DNA of 64,000 nucleotides from positions 22,846,001-22,910,000 of the forward strand of contig NC_133006.1 of NCBI RefSeq assembly GCF_048564905.1, read 5' to 3'. Position numbers and translations under genes: made by a program. Position 1 is the first letter of the stretch; the number at the start of each line of letters is the position of its first letter. This stretch comes from Vicugna pacos (taxonomy: Eukaryota > Chordata > Mammalia > Artiodactyla > Camelidae). The notes below the pieces were generated by a model that did no database searches, was not told the origin of the DNA, and worked only from the letters and a program-made list of their open reading frames with translations. Of this stretch, positions 24,459 through 39,330 are shown one piece after another.

Positions 24459-25965
24459 GTAAGTTTTCAAAAGATCTGTTTCTCCTAACCTCATGTGAAT
24501 GATGGTTTGTCACTGAATTAACAATTCCTGCCCTTTAATCTGTGTCTATCTATTGTCTCGCTCTTCTCATGGATGCCTACCTTTCCCTCACATTAAATGT
24601 TCATGCAATTCTTTCTTAAGTTACCTTAAGTTAACTTCCTTTCAATTTCCCAACCTTCCATTATTTTCCATTCCTTCTTTTTTTATTCCATACCGTTCCT
24701 TCCCTATGACATTGGCTTTTTCTGTTTTCTGGAGACTTACAATAGGTTTCCTGAGAAGTTGGTGAGATGAAAGGCATTAGGTTGATAAGCACATTGTGTT
24801 TGTCTTTATGAAACACGTCCCAACACAGAAACTCTGTAACATATACCAAGTTGAAGAGACTATTGCTTTGCCAATGATATTTCCCCAAACATTTAGCAGT
24901 GACAGAAGGTGTCTGTCATGTGAGTGATGTTTACCATCCATTGTCCTCTCAAATAAGACTTAATATCAGTCATCAGCTATTGTGAATTTGGGGCTTTTTT
25001 ATCCACTGCTCTTTAATATGTTATCGAAGCATTTCCAGGTTTAGCAATAATTTTACGTGATTCTCCTGGGAAAATTTTAATCTACAATGATACTGCTTTT
25101 TGTATTTTTGCATTTTCAATAATACAATTTTAATTGTGTCAAATTGAATTTCCTGATAAATAATGGTAGAAGGACTTCTAGTTCAGGAAAAGCTCTCTTA
25201 AAATATATCTCTAAAATATCAGTTTTCATTTTGCATGAGAGGCAATTACCTAATATGATGTTAAAGACTTTCATAATACAAAATAGTTTTTTTATGGCAC
25301 TATAGTTGATTTTCAATACTGTAATTTCTTCACCAGTATAGCAAAATGATTCAGTGATATATACACGTATAATGAGTGGTGGGAATGTGTATTGGTGGAG
25401 ACACTATGGGAGACACTATGAAGGTTCCTTTAAAAACTGAAAATAGAGATAGCATAAGATCTTGCAATCCACTCCTATGCTGAGTTATAGACCGTAACTG
25501 TGGTGATTATAGACTTCACCATAGAAGTTCTCTTCATTTCATTTCCCACTTGAAAGTACTATTAGCTGATTATATCTTAAAAATGAATAATGAGAAACTA
25601 ACTAAGAATAAAAGTGATTAAACTTTTTCAAAAGATTACCTCTGGAACTAATGTTCCTACAATTCTCTCTCAGTGTAGTGAAATGATTCAGTTTATGCCT
25701 CTCTCTGTTTCTGGAGAACATCCTTGAGCAAAAGTGTGGGTTTCATCTCTCGGTTCTCAGAGTGTGTGTGTGTGTGTGTGTGGGTGTGTGCACGAGCGCG
25801 CTCCTGTTTGTATGTACGTTTTCTATATGTGTGCTACTGTTTTGTGTATTTCTGGTTTTGAATAAGATTCAGTTTGATTTTAAATATAAATTTTAAAATA
25901 ATTTTCAATTCTCTTTTTCTTTCTTTCTTGGATCTTTTCATAGATCTTTTCGTTTTGTTTTTCAG

Positions 25966-25986
25966 ATGAACTACGAAGACAATATG
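25966..25986 (+). CDS. Mini-exon E2, unit 4 (DELRRQY)
   Basis: Same exon and splice sites as E2 in unit 1. Confidence 0.66.
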
Positions 25987-28235
25987 GTAAATTTTTTAAT
26001 GCCTTTTTAATGCCATACCTTTCTAACTATTTCTAACTTTTCCTACCTTTCTATCTATATAAAAGTTCCTGGCACATCCTTCTCCTCTTCCCTCTCCAAT
26101 ATTTTGGATAAGGACCACTCTCATATTAATGTCTTCCTTCTATATTTCCTGTTTCACTCCCTAATTCTCCTTGTTTTTCACTGCATGCCTTTTATTTCTT
26201 TTTTTTTTTTTTCAGTTCTTCAGATACTTGCCCTGATTGATTATTATTTTTGTAGAAATGTCTGGCATTAGGCGGGTCACTACATCACTTCCATTCTATA
26301 TATGTTTTCTGGCAAATGACCACTGAGGTAGAATTTCCATCACCTTTCAACTTCTGGGGAGAATAACTATGCAACTGAAGGTGATCCAACTTAAGTGAAA
26401 AGAAGACTCCAATTTGCCGAGTAAAATTTCTCAACCTTCTGATCTTTCAAGGACAATAAATTGATGTCATTCTTGGTCAAGTGTGAGCTCTAAGCTAATT
26501 CTACAGTTCACCTTGATCATATTACCCAATAGTTCCCAAGTATACAAATGTATTACCTAACATTTTGTGACCTCTTTTCTTTCAAAATTATTAGCTCTGC
26601 AAAATGTAATTTTTCTTAATGAGTTTAGAGGGACTTTACCTGCTAAGGGAAGGGCATTTCATTACATATCTATCATTAATAAAATGTTATTTCATTAATG
26701 TGAGAAGTGAAGTTTGGGGGAAAATTTTTTAAAGTTTTTCAGAAAACACTGATTTAAACAATAATTTTTTACCTCCTCTATCCTCTTGAGATTTTCCATC
26801 TACACTTTTGTTTCAGGAGAAATTCAGTTTAGCCATGTATCTCTTCACAGTTTATAGGAGGCTCAAAGTGGTGACTGTTCCATTAGCCCCTGTGCACAGC
26901 AGGGCCCTTTACCGTATGTTTTCTCATCACTTTTTAAGTATATCTTCCCTATCTTCCTTTACGTTAGTATTTTATTTTGAACAAACCTAGAAGAGCCAAC
27001 ACAGCCCAATAGGAACTCCTATTCTACCTCCTCTTATGGAAAAGTTTCCAATCTTAGATCCTTTGCAAAATAGAAGTTATGGAATTAAAACTACAACACT
27101 TCTCATTGGCTATATGGACTTCAAACTTTAAGGCTTGAAATCTCATAAATGTACGCTCATTTGAACCTAAGAGAAAACTAAGTAAATACAATATATTTTT
27201 GAAGCCCTCGCTTCCTCCCTTCCTGACATTATCATCTTACATGGAATGAGTTGCTGTTTTCTTATTTTCATTGACGGATCAGTGTGAAGAGGGTAAAGTC
27301 ATGGCTCATAAGGTATTTCACTGTGTGCTAGAGCATGCTTTCATTTGTTTCTTGTACCTTTGCCTTCAATACTCAATTTCCCTATTCCCCAACACCATTG
27401 TACATAGGGCTTACGTGTCTGTCTTCCTGTTTAGTCTTTCCAAATGAAGTTTGCCTTCTCCATTGTTTTTTAATTTCTCCCATTAGCACTTCTGTGATTT
27501 CTCTTCTGGATACTATCTAGGCAGAATTTTTTTGTCACTAAATGTTACTAATAATGCATTTCAATGATTTGCCTTTTCCAAGCTTGTGAAGTGTGAGTTT
27601 TCTCCAATATATTCTCAGTCCTTGATATACAAATGCTTTCAAACTAACATTTGGTACTTAAACTCCATCTTTTCATGGGTTTTTATTAAGACATGCCTCA
27701 GTAGGCTTTAGCTACAATAGAATGTCATATCACATGAAGTTATTTATTGATCGGTTGAGAGAAATGTGAATAGAATCATCCAGGAAAAGATCCCTGAATT
27801 TCCTCTACAAGACTGGTTCATGATGTTAATTCAATGTACATGTCTTCTTCACACAACTTAGGTATTACAATAATGAAGTTGACTGCATACATGTATTAAC
27901 AGGCAAAGAAGTATTATAGGTAATAAGCCAAATAATAATAGCTCTAGTAATGTCAAAATAAAGGACATTTTAAAAATGTGCACTTCAGAACTGTTACTAC
28001 GATACTTTTCCTTAAATTAGATGATATTTATTTTTATTCCTATTCTCCTTTGGGAGAATGTTTTCTTGACAAAATCAGCTCTGATTCACTGTGTGTATGG
28101 TGTGTGTGTGCCCCTCTGTGTGCGTGTACCTGCATTCAGATAATTTAACTTTATATGTATATATTTTGTAACAACTTTGGTTTCCTGGTTTTCCATTTCC
28201 ATATTATTGACATTAATCTTCCATTTTTTTTAAAG

Positions 28236-28295
28236 AACCTCAGGGAAGACATGATAAGTATTCTAAAAACTCTGTTCACAGGATTCTAAAAAATG
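28236..28295 (+). CDS. Mini-exon E3, unit 4 (60 nt)
   Basis: Same exon and splice sites as E3 in unit 1. Confidence 0.65.
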
Positions 28296-29712
28296 GTAAG
28301 TATTCTAAAAACTGTAGAATCCCTTTTTCACAGCTGATTTCTTGGGCCCTTAACATTCCCAGTACTTAATCCCTGTGCTTTTCTTTGTCTTTCCCTTCTC
28401 CTGGATGTCGACCTTTACCTCTCCCAATTTTAGGTATGGACCTCCCCATAAAATGTTCTCTCCATCTAGTCTCCACTTGTACAATCCATTTCAAGTCCTC
28501 ATTTTTCCATCCTATTATCATTTCTTTCCTGTTAACAATACCTTTGTGTGTTTTTACATACTTTTTACAAACTCTCTAAAAAGTTGATGAGATTATGGAC
28601 ATTAGTATGAAAGGCACTGAATTCCACTCTGTTTAGCTTCCAGGAAACATCCCTAGTTAGGATCTCCATTACTTTCCAAATTCAATGGCCCACATTTGTT
28701 TTGATAATACTTCCCCAAAGCTGCAGAGATCAGAGAAGATGCCTAAGAGGCTGGGTGAAATTCACCTATTAATTTTCGCTTCAAAGCCTGTGTAAATTCT
28801 CCTCTCTCTCCTTCTTGAGGCACATTCCTCCACTGTGCTTCAATACATATCCTAGCACCCTTAGGTTTAAGAATATCTCCAGTGGTGTTCTTGGAAGTTT
28901 TTCTTTCATCTTTTTCTTCTTTGTTTTTTGTTTTGCACTTTGAATGACACAATGAACACCTCAACAACCAGAAACCTGTTTGATGTTTACAAAAGAAGTT
29001 TAAATAGTAGGAAATGTTCAATTGTTTCTCGCTCTCTCTCAATTCTCGTCTCTTGATGTGAAAGATAAGGAAATCATTGCCCTGGAAAGTTTCCAAAGAA
29101 TTTTTTTAAAACAATTGGATAATATTTTTAAATTTTAATATCTTTTCATGACAGTTTTCAGTGATAAGCATTACTTTTAAAATAATAGAATTCAGGCATA
29201 TATCAAATTAATGTACATAGCAAGATTTACAAGACTGTCATTACAGGTAGCTTGGGGGAAGATGGGTGCCATTACTCTGTCCTTCCTCATATCTTTCCAA
29301 CTACCTCTCTTCTGAATGAGTTGGTGTTTGTTTTCTATGAGTCCTGAAAAACGACAAAGTTCCGATGCAAGACCAATGATGTGTAGCACTTTTATCCCTG
29401 AGAGAGGGCGCCAATAGCTCTTAGGTATTACAATATGTATAGGTATTACGTGATACCATTTTCACTCTTATTCTTTCTGACACACAGCATATATAGAAGA
29501 CCAACAATATTTCCTCTTCCTGGTAAAATGATCTTTGAATCTCCTGGGTCCAGTGCTCTTTGAATCTCCTGGGTCCAGTGCTCAGAAATATGTGTCAGTT
29601 AGGACCCCTCAGAAATGTATTGCAGTGTTTGAAAATTTAAAACTCCTCTCTTTCTGACATTCTCTCCTCATTTTGAGGGAATTGTTTATTTTTTCACTTA
29701 AACAGTAACTGT

Positions 29713-29853
29713 CCTGGTAGTAGCTCACAGTGAAAAAGAATATGAAAATGAATACATGTATATTCAGGTATGACTGAAAAATTGTGGTGAACACCAGAAA
29801 TTGACTCAACATTGAAAACTGTCTATAACTCAATAAAATTAAAAAAAAAAAGG
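29713..29853 (+). mobile_element. L1 3' end, unit 4
   Basis: Duplicate of the unit 1 insertion. Confidence 0.85.
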
Positions 29854-30693
29854 ACAGTAACTGTGAGGAGAAGAAAGCAAATCTAGTTATTGTTTATCCC
29901 TGTCTATCTGGTCATGCTTTCACTGTTTATTGGAATCTTGTCTGCAATGCTCAATTGCCATCTTATGCATATATATTGCATCAAATGCAATATACACATA
30001 TACTTGTATGATTTTGACTCATCTATTCACTTTTCAGTGGATGTTTGGCAAATTAATTAGTTATACAGTGTTCCCCATTGGTACTTCTGTGACTGGTCCT
30101 GCTGCATCAGTCTCTGTAGACATTTTCTTCCTCTCTAGTTAATGCCAGTAATCACATACCTCTGAATCACCGTCATTTTAAGATCTGTAATGTTTGTCTG
30201 AGAGACATACAAGCCCTGTAACTTAGAATTTGTGTCACTGGCAATGACTATTTCATTTCCCTTTGTCTCTTGAGATTTAATTCACGTGCCCTTCATTTAG
30301 GCATGAGTTGAAATAGAAACCCACAAATACAGGGTGATGTGTTCATCGACTGACATAAAAGTGAATAGAGAGACTCAGTACATACTGTGTGTAATCTCTA
30401 GTAGGGTTTTCTAGTCTTCTAATTCAGCGTTTGTGTCCAGTTTATTGAACATAGCTACCCTGATCCCTGAACACATGTAGTAGCAGCCAAACAGCTTATA
30501 ATACCTGACAAAATAAATAATGAAAGCCTAATGTCAAAATATTTAATAACTTTTAAAAGGTAACCCCCAGGACTAACACTCCTAACATTCTCTCTCAATG
30601 TGGAAAAATCACTCAGTTTAAGCCCCTGTCCGTTTCTGGAGAATACTTTTGCACCAAGTGAGGATTTGGTGACTGTGGATGTGTGGGCGTGAG

Positions 30694-30732
<39 letters not shown>

Positions 30733-30907
30733 CTGTGAATATTTATTCCTGTGACTATAGGCCTGTTCCATGTATGTTTCCCTGTTTTTTGTGTGTGTAC
30801 CTGACTACTAAACATTTAGTTGTCAGTGCGAAAGCTTGAACAAAATTGAATTCTATTTGTTTTTCTTTCTTTTGATATTTCCTTGGACTTTTCATTTTGT
30901 TTTTCAG

Positions 30908-30928
30908 CTGTTTCCGGAAAACCAGTCG
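30908..30928 (+). CDS. Mini-exon E4, unit 4 (AVSGKPV)
   Basis: Same exon and splice sites as E4 in unit 1. Confidence 0.65.
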
Positions 30929-31372
30929 GTAACTATTCTCGCATTCTTTGCCCCATAACCCTTTAAATGAGTGCTAACTTTCCTGCCTTTGTATCTACAT
31001 GCCACCAATTGGCTCATCCTTCTCTTCTTCCCTCTCCAATATCTGGATCTCAACTACACCAATATCAATTTCTTCCTTGTCTTCTTACCGATTTCACCAA
31101 TTCCCTTTTATCCTTTTGTATTAGAAACGTTTTCTCCTCTGTAACCGTTAGGGGTGTTTGTTTCTTTTGGGATGTCCCTCTATGTCCCTTTGACATGAGG
31201 AGGTGTATGGGAGTGAAATACACTTTGACTGGGCAGATGGTCTCTGAAATTTGCAGTTTCAATTCTCAGAAGACAAGTCTCAGAAACAGCTATGGAAATG
31301 CTTGAAAATTTGTCCTTTTGCTTTCTGACACTGTGTCCCATTTTGAGTGAAAGATTTCTTTCTTTCCTTTAG

Positions 31373-31399
31373 TTAATGACAAATGTGAAGAAGAAAATG
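31373..31399 (+). CDS. Mini-exon E5, unit 4 (VNDKCEEEN)
   Basis: Same exon and splice sites as E5 in unit 1. Confidence 0.65.
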
Positions 31400-32215
31400 G
31401 TAAGTCTCATGAATGTACCTCTCTGTGTACCTAAGCATGGTTTCAAATGTACTTATGCCTTTCACTTCAGCTTCCAAGGATCATGTTTCTCAACTCCGAT
31501 ATGTGCTTCTTTTACATGACTTCCTCTCCAGTCTTACTTTGCAACTGAAGTTTCCCTTCTCATTGGCTATTTAATTATCCCCGAAAATTGCTCTTTGATT
31601 TGTCCTGTAATTGCAATGTTTGCAGATATTCCTTTGGAGTCAATAACTTTTACTATTATATATACCTTTGGAGTAATGGCTTTTCTGAGTGGCTGAAGTG
31701 AAACTTTTTCCGAGACATGCTCAGGTCATTTGATTTAGGCTCACTTCACTGTCATTTACTACTTTTTTTTTCCTTTTCATGGAACTTAGTTAAAATTTTC
31801 ATTTAGGCATAGTTGAAAGAGAAATTCACACGCCCACTGTTATATATTCATCGAGTGATGAAAGTATTCTTACTACTGCGACCAAGGGGATACACCCTAT
31901 GGTACCGCTAGAAGCAGTGGTGTGAGATCCTCCAATTCATTGTTTGTGGCTGCTTTGTATCACTTAGATGTCATGAAAACCCAATTGAACATACAGATTA
32001 AGTAAAGGAAAAGTACTTACTGCATCTTCCAAACTCAAGCAGAAAAGCCAAATTGTATCTAAAGGGATAAGGGACATTAGATAGCTTAGCACGGGAAATG
32101 CTATTAGTAAAAAACAAAGTTCTCAGTCAAGAATATTCATTCATTTTATCTTTGTTTTCATTTTGAGGGAAACATTTTTTGGGTAAAACTGAGCTCTGAA
32201 CCACTGGACATGTAC

Positions 32216-32250
<35 letters not shown>

Positions 32251-32393
32251 ACTTCATGCAATGGTATCTGATTGTGTGTATCTGTGTGCACATCCACGTG
32301 GGTTCAAATTGAAATATAAATTCTGTGTTAAATGTGAATTACTTTTCCATTTTTACATTATATTTACATTGATCTCTCCATTTTATTTTTCAG

Positions 32394-32414
32394 AAAGACC
32401 TCAGAAAACAGTAG
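32394..32414 (+). CDS. Mini-exon E1, unit 5 (ERPQKTV)
   Basis: Exon identical to E1 in unit 1. The following intron has ccccatg where most units have cctcatg. Confidence 0.65.
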   Translation, partial: KDLRKQ

Positions 32415-33921
32415 GTAAGTTTTCAAAAGATCTGTTTCTCCTAACCCCATGTGAATGATGGTTTGTCACTGAATTAACAATTCCTGCCCTTTAATCTGTG
32501 TCTATCTGTTGTCTCGCTCTTCTCATGGATGCCTACCTTTCCCTCACATTAAATGTTCATGCAATTGTTTCTTAAGTTACCTTAAGTTAACTTCCTTTCA
32601 ATTTCCCAACCTTCCATTATTTTCCATTCCTTCTTTTTTTATTCCATACCGTTCCTTCCCTATGACATTGGCTTTTTCTGTTTTCTGGAGACTTACAATA
32701 GGTTTCCTGAGAAGTTGGTGAGATGAAAGGCATTAGGTTGATAAGCACATTGTGTTTGTCTTTATGAAACACGTCCCAACACAGAAACTCTGTAACATAT
32801 ACCAAGTTGAAGAGACTATTGCTTTGCCAATGATATTTCCCCAAACATTTAGCAGTGACAGAAGGTGTCTGTCATGTGAGTGATGTTTACCATCCATTGT
32901 CCTCTCAAATAAGACTTAATATCAGTCATCAGCTATTGTGAATTTGGGGCTTTTTTATCCACTGCTCTTTAATATGTTATCGAAGCATTTCCAGGTTTAG
33001 CAATAATTTTACGTGATTCTCCTGGGAAAATTTTAATGTACAATGATACTGCTTTTTGTATTTTTGCATTTTCAATAATACAATTTTAATTGTGTCAAAT
33101 TGAATTTCCTGATAAATAATGGTAGAAGGACTTCTAGTTCAGGAAAAGCTCTCTTAAAATATATCTCTAAAATATCAGTTTTCATTTTGCATGAGAGGCA
33201 ATTACCTAATATGATGTTAAAGACTTTCATAATACAAAATAGTTTTTTTATGGCACTATAGTTGATTTTCAATACTGTAATTTCTTCACCAGTATAGCAA
33301 AATGATTCAGTGATATATACACGTATAATGAGTGGTGGGAATGTGTATTGGTGGAGACACTATGGGAGACACTATGAAGGTTCCTTTAAAAACTGAAAAT
33401 AGAGATAGCATAAGATCTTGCAATCCACTCCTATGCTGAGTTATAGACCGTAACTGTGGTGATTATAGACTTCACCATAGAAGTTCTCTTCATTTCATTT
33501 CCCACTTGAAAGTACTATTAGCTGATTATATCTTAAAAATGAATAATGAGAAACTAACTAAGAATAAAAGTGATTAAACTTTTTCAAAAGATTACCTCTG
33601 GAACTAATGTTCCTACAATTCTCTCTCAGTGTAGTGAAATGATTCAGTTTATGCCTCTCTCTGTTTCTGGAGAACATCCTTGAGCAAAAGTGTGGGTTTC
33701 ATCTCTCGGTTCTCAGAGTGTGTGTGTGTGTGTGTGTGGGTGTGTGCACGAGCGCGCTCCTGTTTGTATGTACGTTTTCTATATGTGTGCTACTGTTTTG
33801 TGTATTTCTGGTTTTGAATAAGATTCAGTTTGATTTTAAATATAAATTTTAAAATAATTTTCAATTCTCTTTTTCTTTCTTTCTTGGATCTTTTCATAGA
33901 TCTTTTCGTTTTGTTTTTCAG

Positions 33922-33942
33922 ATGAACTACGAAGACAATATG
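33922..33942 (+). CDS. Mini-exon E2, unit 5 (DELRRQY)
   Basis: Same exon and splice sites as E2 in unit 1. Confidence 0.66.
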
Positions 33943-36190
33943 GTAAATTTTTTAATGCCTTTTTAATGCCATACCTTTCTAACTATTTCTAACTTTTCCT
34001 ACCTTTCTATCTATATAAAAGTTCCTGGCACATCCTTCTCCTCTTCCCTCTCCAATATTTTGGATAAGGACCACTCTCATATTAATGTCTTCCTTCTATA
34101 TTTCCTGTTTCACTCCCTAATTCTCCTTGTTTTTCACTGCATGCCTTTTATTTCTTTTTTTTTTTTTCAGTTCTTCAGATACTTGCCCTGATTGATTATT
34201 ATTTTTGTAGAAATGTCTGGCATTAGGCGGGTCACTACATCACTTCCATTCTATATATGTTTTCTGGCAAATGACCACTGAGGTAGAATTTCCATCACCT
34301 TTCAACTTCTGGGGAGAATAACTATGCAACTGAAGGTGATCCAACTTAAGTGAAAAGAAGACTCCAATTTGCCGAGTAAAATTTCTCAACCTTCTGATCT
34401 TTCAAGGACAATAAATTGATGTCATTCTTGGTCAAGTGTGAGCTCTAAGCTAATTCTACAGTTCACCTTGATCATATTACCCAATAGTTCCCAAGTATAC
34501 AAATGTATTACCTAACATTTTGTGACCTCTTTTCTTTCAAAATTATTAGCTCTGCAAAATGTAATTTTTCTTAATGAGTTTAGAGGGACTTTACCTGCTA
34601 AGGGAAGGGCATTTCATTACATATCTATCATTAATAAAATGTCATTTCATTAATGTGAGAAGTGAAGTTTGGGGGAAAATTTTTTAAAGTTTTTCAGAAA
34701 ACACTGATTTAAACAATAATTTTTTACCTCCTCTATCCTCTTGAGATTTTCCATCTACACTTTTGTTTCAGGAGAAATTCAGTTTAGCCATGTATCTCTT
34801 CACAGTTTATAGGAGGCTCAAAATGGTGACTGTTCCATTAGCCCCTGTGCACAGCGGGGCCCTTTACCGTATGTTTTCTCATCACTTTTTAAGTATATCT
34901 TCCCTATCTTCCTTTACGTTAGTATTTTATTTTGAACAAACCTAGAAGAGCCAACACAGCCCAATAGGAACTCCTATTCTACCTCCTCTTATGGAAAAGT
35001 TTCCAATCTTAGATCCTTTGCAAAATAGAAGTTATGGAATTAAAACTACAACACTTCTCATTGGCTATATGGACTTCAAACTTTAAGGCTTGAAATCTCA
35101 TAAATGTACGCTCATTTGAACCTAAGAGAAAACTAAGTAAATACAATATATTTTTGAAGCCCTCGCTTCCTCCCTTCCTGACATTATCATCTTACATGGA
35201 ATGAGTTGCTGTTTTCTTATTTTCATTGACGGATCAGTGTGAAGAGGGTAAAGTCATGGCTCATAAGGTATTTCACTGTGTGCTAGAGCATGCTTTCATT
35301 TGTTTCTTGTACCTTTGCCTTCAATACTCAATTTCCCTATTCCCCAACACCATTGTACATAGGGCTTACGTGTCTGTCTTCCTGTTTAGTCTTTCCAAAT
35401 GAAGTTTGCCTTCTCCATTGTTTTTTAATTTCTCCCATTAGCACTTCTGTGATTTCTCTTCTTGATACTATCTAGGCAGAATTTTTTTGTCACTAAATGT
35501 TACTAATAATGCATTTCAATGATTTGCCTTTTCCAAGCTTGTGAAGTGTGAGTTTTCTCCAATATAATCTCAGTCCTTGATATACAAATGCTTTCAAACT
35601 AACATTTGGTACTTAAACTCCATCTTTTCATGGGTTTTTATTAAGACATGCCTCAGTAGGCTTTAGCTACAATAGAATGTCATATCACATGAAGTTATTT
35701 ATTGATCGGTTGAGAGAAATGTGAATAGAATCATCCAGGAAAAGATCCCTGAATTTCCTCTACAAGACTGGTTCATGATGTTAATTCAATGTACATGTCT
35801 TCTTCACACAACTTAGGTATTACAATAATGAAGTTGACTGCATACATGTATTAACAGGCAAAGAAGTATTATAGGTAATAAGCCAAATAATAATAGCTCT
35901 AGTAATGTCAAAATAAAGGACATTTTAAAAATGTGCACTTCAGAACTGTTACTACGATACTTTTCCTTAAATTAGATGATATTTATTTTTATTCCTATTC
36001 TCCTTTGGGAGAATGTTTTCTTGACAAAATCAGCTCTGATTCACTGTGTGTATGGTGTGTGTGTGCCCCTCTGTGTGCGTGTACCTGCATTCAGATAATT
36101 TAACTTTATATGTATATATTTTGTAACAACTTTGGTTTCCTGGTTTTCCATTTCCATATTATTGACATTAATCTTCCATTTTTTTTAAAG

Positions 36191-36250
36191 AACCTCAGGG
36201 AAGACATGATAAGTATTCTAAAAACTCTGTTCACAGGATTCTAAAAAATG
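36191..36250 (+). CDS. Mini-exon E3, unit 5 (60 nt)
   Basis: Same exon and splice sites as E3 in unit 1. The following intron carries several unit-5-specific substitutions, but the exon does not. Confidence 0.65.
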
Positions 36251-37643
36251 GTAAGTATTCTAAAAACTGTAGAATCCCTTTTTCACAGCTGATTTCTTGG
36301 GCCCTTAACATTCCCAGTATTAATCCCTATGCTTTTCTTTGTCTTTCCCTTCTCCTGGATGTCGACCTTTACCTCTCCCAATTTTAGGTATGGACCTCCC
36401 CATAAAATGTTCTCTCCATCTAGTCTCCACTTGTACAATCCATTTCAAGTCCTCATTTTTCCGTCCTATTATCATTTCTTTCCTGTTAACAATACGTTTG
36501 TGTGTTTTTACATACTTTTTACAAACTCTCTAAAAAGTTGATGAGATTATGGACATTAGTATGAAAGGCACTGAATTCCACTCTGTTTAGCTTCCAGGAA
36601 ACATCCCTAGTTAGGATCTCCATTACTTTCCAAATTCAATGGCCCACATTTGTTTTGATAATACTTCCCCAAAGCTGCAGAGATCAGAGAAGATGCCTAA
36701 GAGGCTGGGTGAAATTCACCTATTAATTTTCGCTTCAAAGCCTGTGTAAATTCTCCTCTCTCTCCTTCTTGAGGCACATTCCTCCACTGTGCTTCAGTAC
36801 ATATCCTAGCACCCTTAGGTTTAAGAATATCTCCAGTAGTGTTCTTGGAAGTTTTTCTTTCATCTTTTTCTTCTTTGTTTTTTGTTTTGCACTTTGAATG
36901 ACACAATGAACACCTCAACAACCAGAAACCTGTTTGATGTTTACAAAAGAAGTTTAAATAGCAGGAAATGTTCAATTGTTTCTCGCTCGGTCTCTCAATT
37001 CTCGTCTCTTGATGTGAAAGATAAGGAAATCATTGCCCTGGAAAGTTTCCAAAGAATTTTTTTAAAACAATTGGATAATATTTTTAAATTTTAATATCTT
37101 TTCATGACAGTTTTCAGTGATAAGCATTACTTTTAAAATAATAGAATTCAGGCATATATCAAATTAATGTACATAGCAAGATTTACAAGACTGTCATTAC
37201 AGGTAGCTTGGGGGAAGATGGGTGCCATTACTCTGTCCTTCCTCATATCTTTCCAACTACCTCTCTTCTGAATGAGTTGGTGTTTGTTTTCTATGAGTCC
37301 TGAAAAACGACAAAGTTCCGATGCAAGACCAATGATGTGTAGCACTTTTATCCCTGAGAGAGGGCGCCAATAGCTCTTAGGTATTACAATATGTATAGGT
37401 ATTACGTGATACCATTTTCACTCTTATTCTTTCTGACACACAGCATATATAGAAGACCAACAATATTTCCTCTTCCTGGTAAAATGATCTTTGAATCTCC
37501 TGGGTCCAGTGCTCAGAAATATGTGTCAGTTAGGACCCCTCAGAAATGTATTGCAGTGTTTGAAAATTTAAAACTCCTCTCTTTCTGACATTCTCTCCTC
37601 ATTTTGAGGGAATTGTTTATTTTTTCACTTAAACAGTAACTGT

Positions 37644-37784
37644 CCTGGTAGTAGCTCACAGTGAAAAAGAATATGAAAATGAATACATGTATATTCAGGT
37701 ATGACTGAAAAATTGTGGTGAACACCAGAAATTGACTCAACATTGAAAACTGTCTATAACTCAATAAAATTAAAAAAAAAAAGG
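37644..37784 (+). mobile_element. L1 3' end, unit 5
   Basis: Duplicate of the unit 1 insertion. Confidence 0.85.
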
Positions 37785-38626
37785 ACAGTAACTGTGAGGA
37801 GAAGAAAGCAAATCTAGTTATTGTTTATCCCTGTCTATCTGATCATGCTTTCACTGTTTATTGGAATCTTGTCTGCAATGCTCAATTGCCATCTTATGCA
37901 TATATATTGCATCAAATGCAATATACACATATACTTGTATGATTTTGACTCATCTATTCACTTTTCAGTGGATGTTTGGCAAATTAATTAGTTATACAGT
38001 GTTCCCCATTGGTACTTCTGTGACTGGTCCTGCTGCATCAGTCTCTGTAGACATTTTCTTCCTCTCTAGTTAATGCCAGTAATCACATACCTCTGAAGCA
38101 CCGTCATTTTAAGATCTGTAATGTTTGTCTGAGAGACATACAAGCCCTGTAACTTAGAATTTGTGTCACTGGCAATGACTATTTCATTTCCCTTTGTCTC
38201 TTGAGATTTAATTCACGTGCCCTTCATTTAGGCATGAGTTGAAATAGAAACCCACAAATACAGGGTGATGTGTTCATCGACTGACATAAAAGTGAATAGA
38301 GAGACTCAGTACATACTGTGTGTAATCTCTAGTAGGGTTTTCTAGTCTTCTAATTCAGCGTTTGTGTCCAGTTTATTGAACATAGCTACCCTGATCCCTG
38401 AACACATGTAGTAGCAGCCAAACAGCTTATAATACCTGACAAAATAAATAATGAAAGCCTAATGTCAAAATATTTAATAACTTTTAAAAGGTAACCCCCA
38501 GGACTAACACTCCTAACATTCTCTCTCAATGTGGAAAAATCACTCAGTTTAAGCCCCTGTCCGTTTCTGGAGAATACTTTTGCACCAAGTGAGGATTTGG
38601 TGACTGTGGATGTGTGGGCGTGAGAG

Positions 38627-38663
<37 letters not shown>

Positions 38664-38838
38664 CTGTGAATATTTATTCCTGTGACTATAGGCCTGTTCC
38701 ATGTATGTTTCCCTGTTTTTTGTGTGTGTACCTGACTACTAAACATTTAGTTGTCAGTGCGAAAGCTTGAACAAAATTGAATTCTATTTGTTTTTCTTTC
38801 TTTTGATATTTCCTTGGACTTTTCATTTTGTTTTTCAG

Positions 38839-38859
38839 CTGTTTCCGGAAAACCAGTCG
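38839..38859 (+). CDS. Mini-exon E4, unit 5 (AVSGKPV)
   Basis: Same exon and splice sites as E4 in unit 1. Confidence 0.65.
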
Positions 38860-39303
38860 GTAACTATTCTCGCATTCTTTGCCCCATAACCCTTTAAATG
38901 AGTGCTAACTTTCCTGCCTTTGTATCTACATGCCACCAATTGGCTCATCCTTCTCTTCTTCCCTCTCCAATATCTGGATCTCAACTACACCAATATCAAT
39001 TTCTTCCTTGTCTTCTTACCGATTTCACCAATTCCCTTTTATCCTTTTGTATTAGAAACGTTTTCTCCTCTGTAACCGTTAGGGGTGTTTGTTTCTTTTG
39101 GGATGTCCCTCTATGTCCCTTTGACATGAGGAGGTGTATGGGAGTGAAATACACTTTGACTGGGCAGATGGTCTCTGAAATTTGCAGTTTCAATTCTCAG
39201 AAGACAAGTCTCAGAAACAGCTATGGAAATGCTTGAAAATTTGTCCTTTTGCTTTCTGACACTGTGTCCCATTTTGAGTGAAAGATTTCTTTCTTTCCTT
39301 TAG

Positions 39304-39330
39304 TTAATGACAAATGTGAAGAAGAAAATG
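39304..39330 (+). CDS. Mini-exon E5, unit 5 (VNDKCEEEN)
   Basis: Same exon and splice sites as E5 in unit 1. Confidence 0.65.

Larger units (their letters stand above)
23868..31831 (+). repeat. Tandem unit 4 (7964 bp)
   Basis: Fourth copy. It shares some variants with unit 1 (agctctctt near 25195, cacagcaggg near 26897) and others with units 6 and 7 (gcaattctttct near 24605), so its pattern is mosaic. Confidence 0.95.
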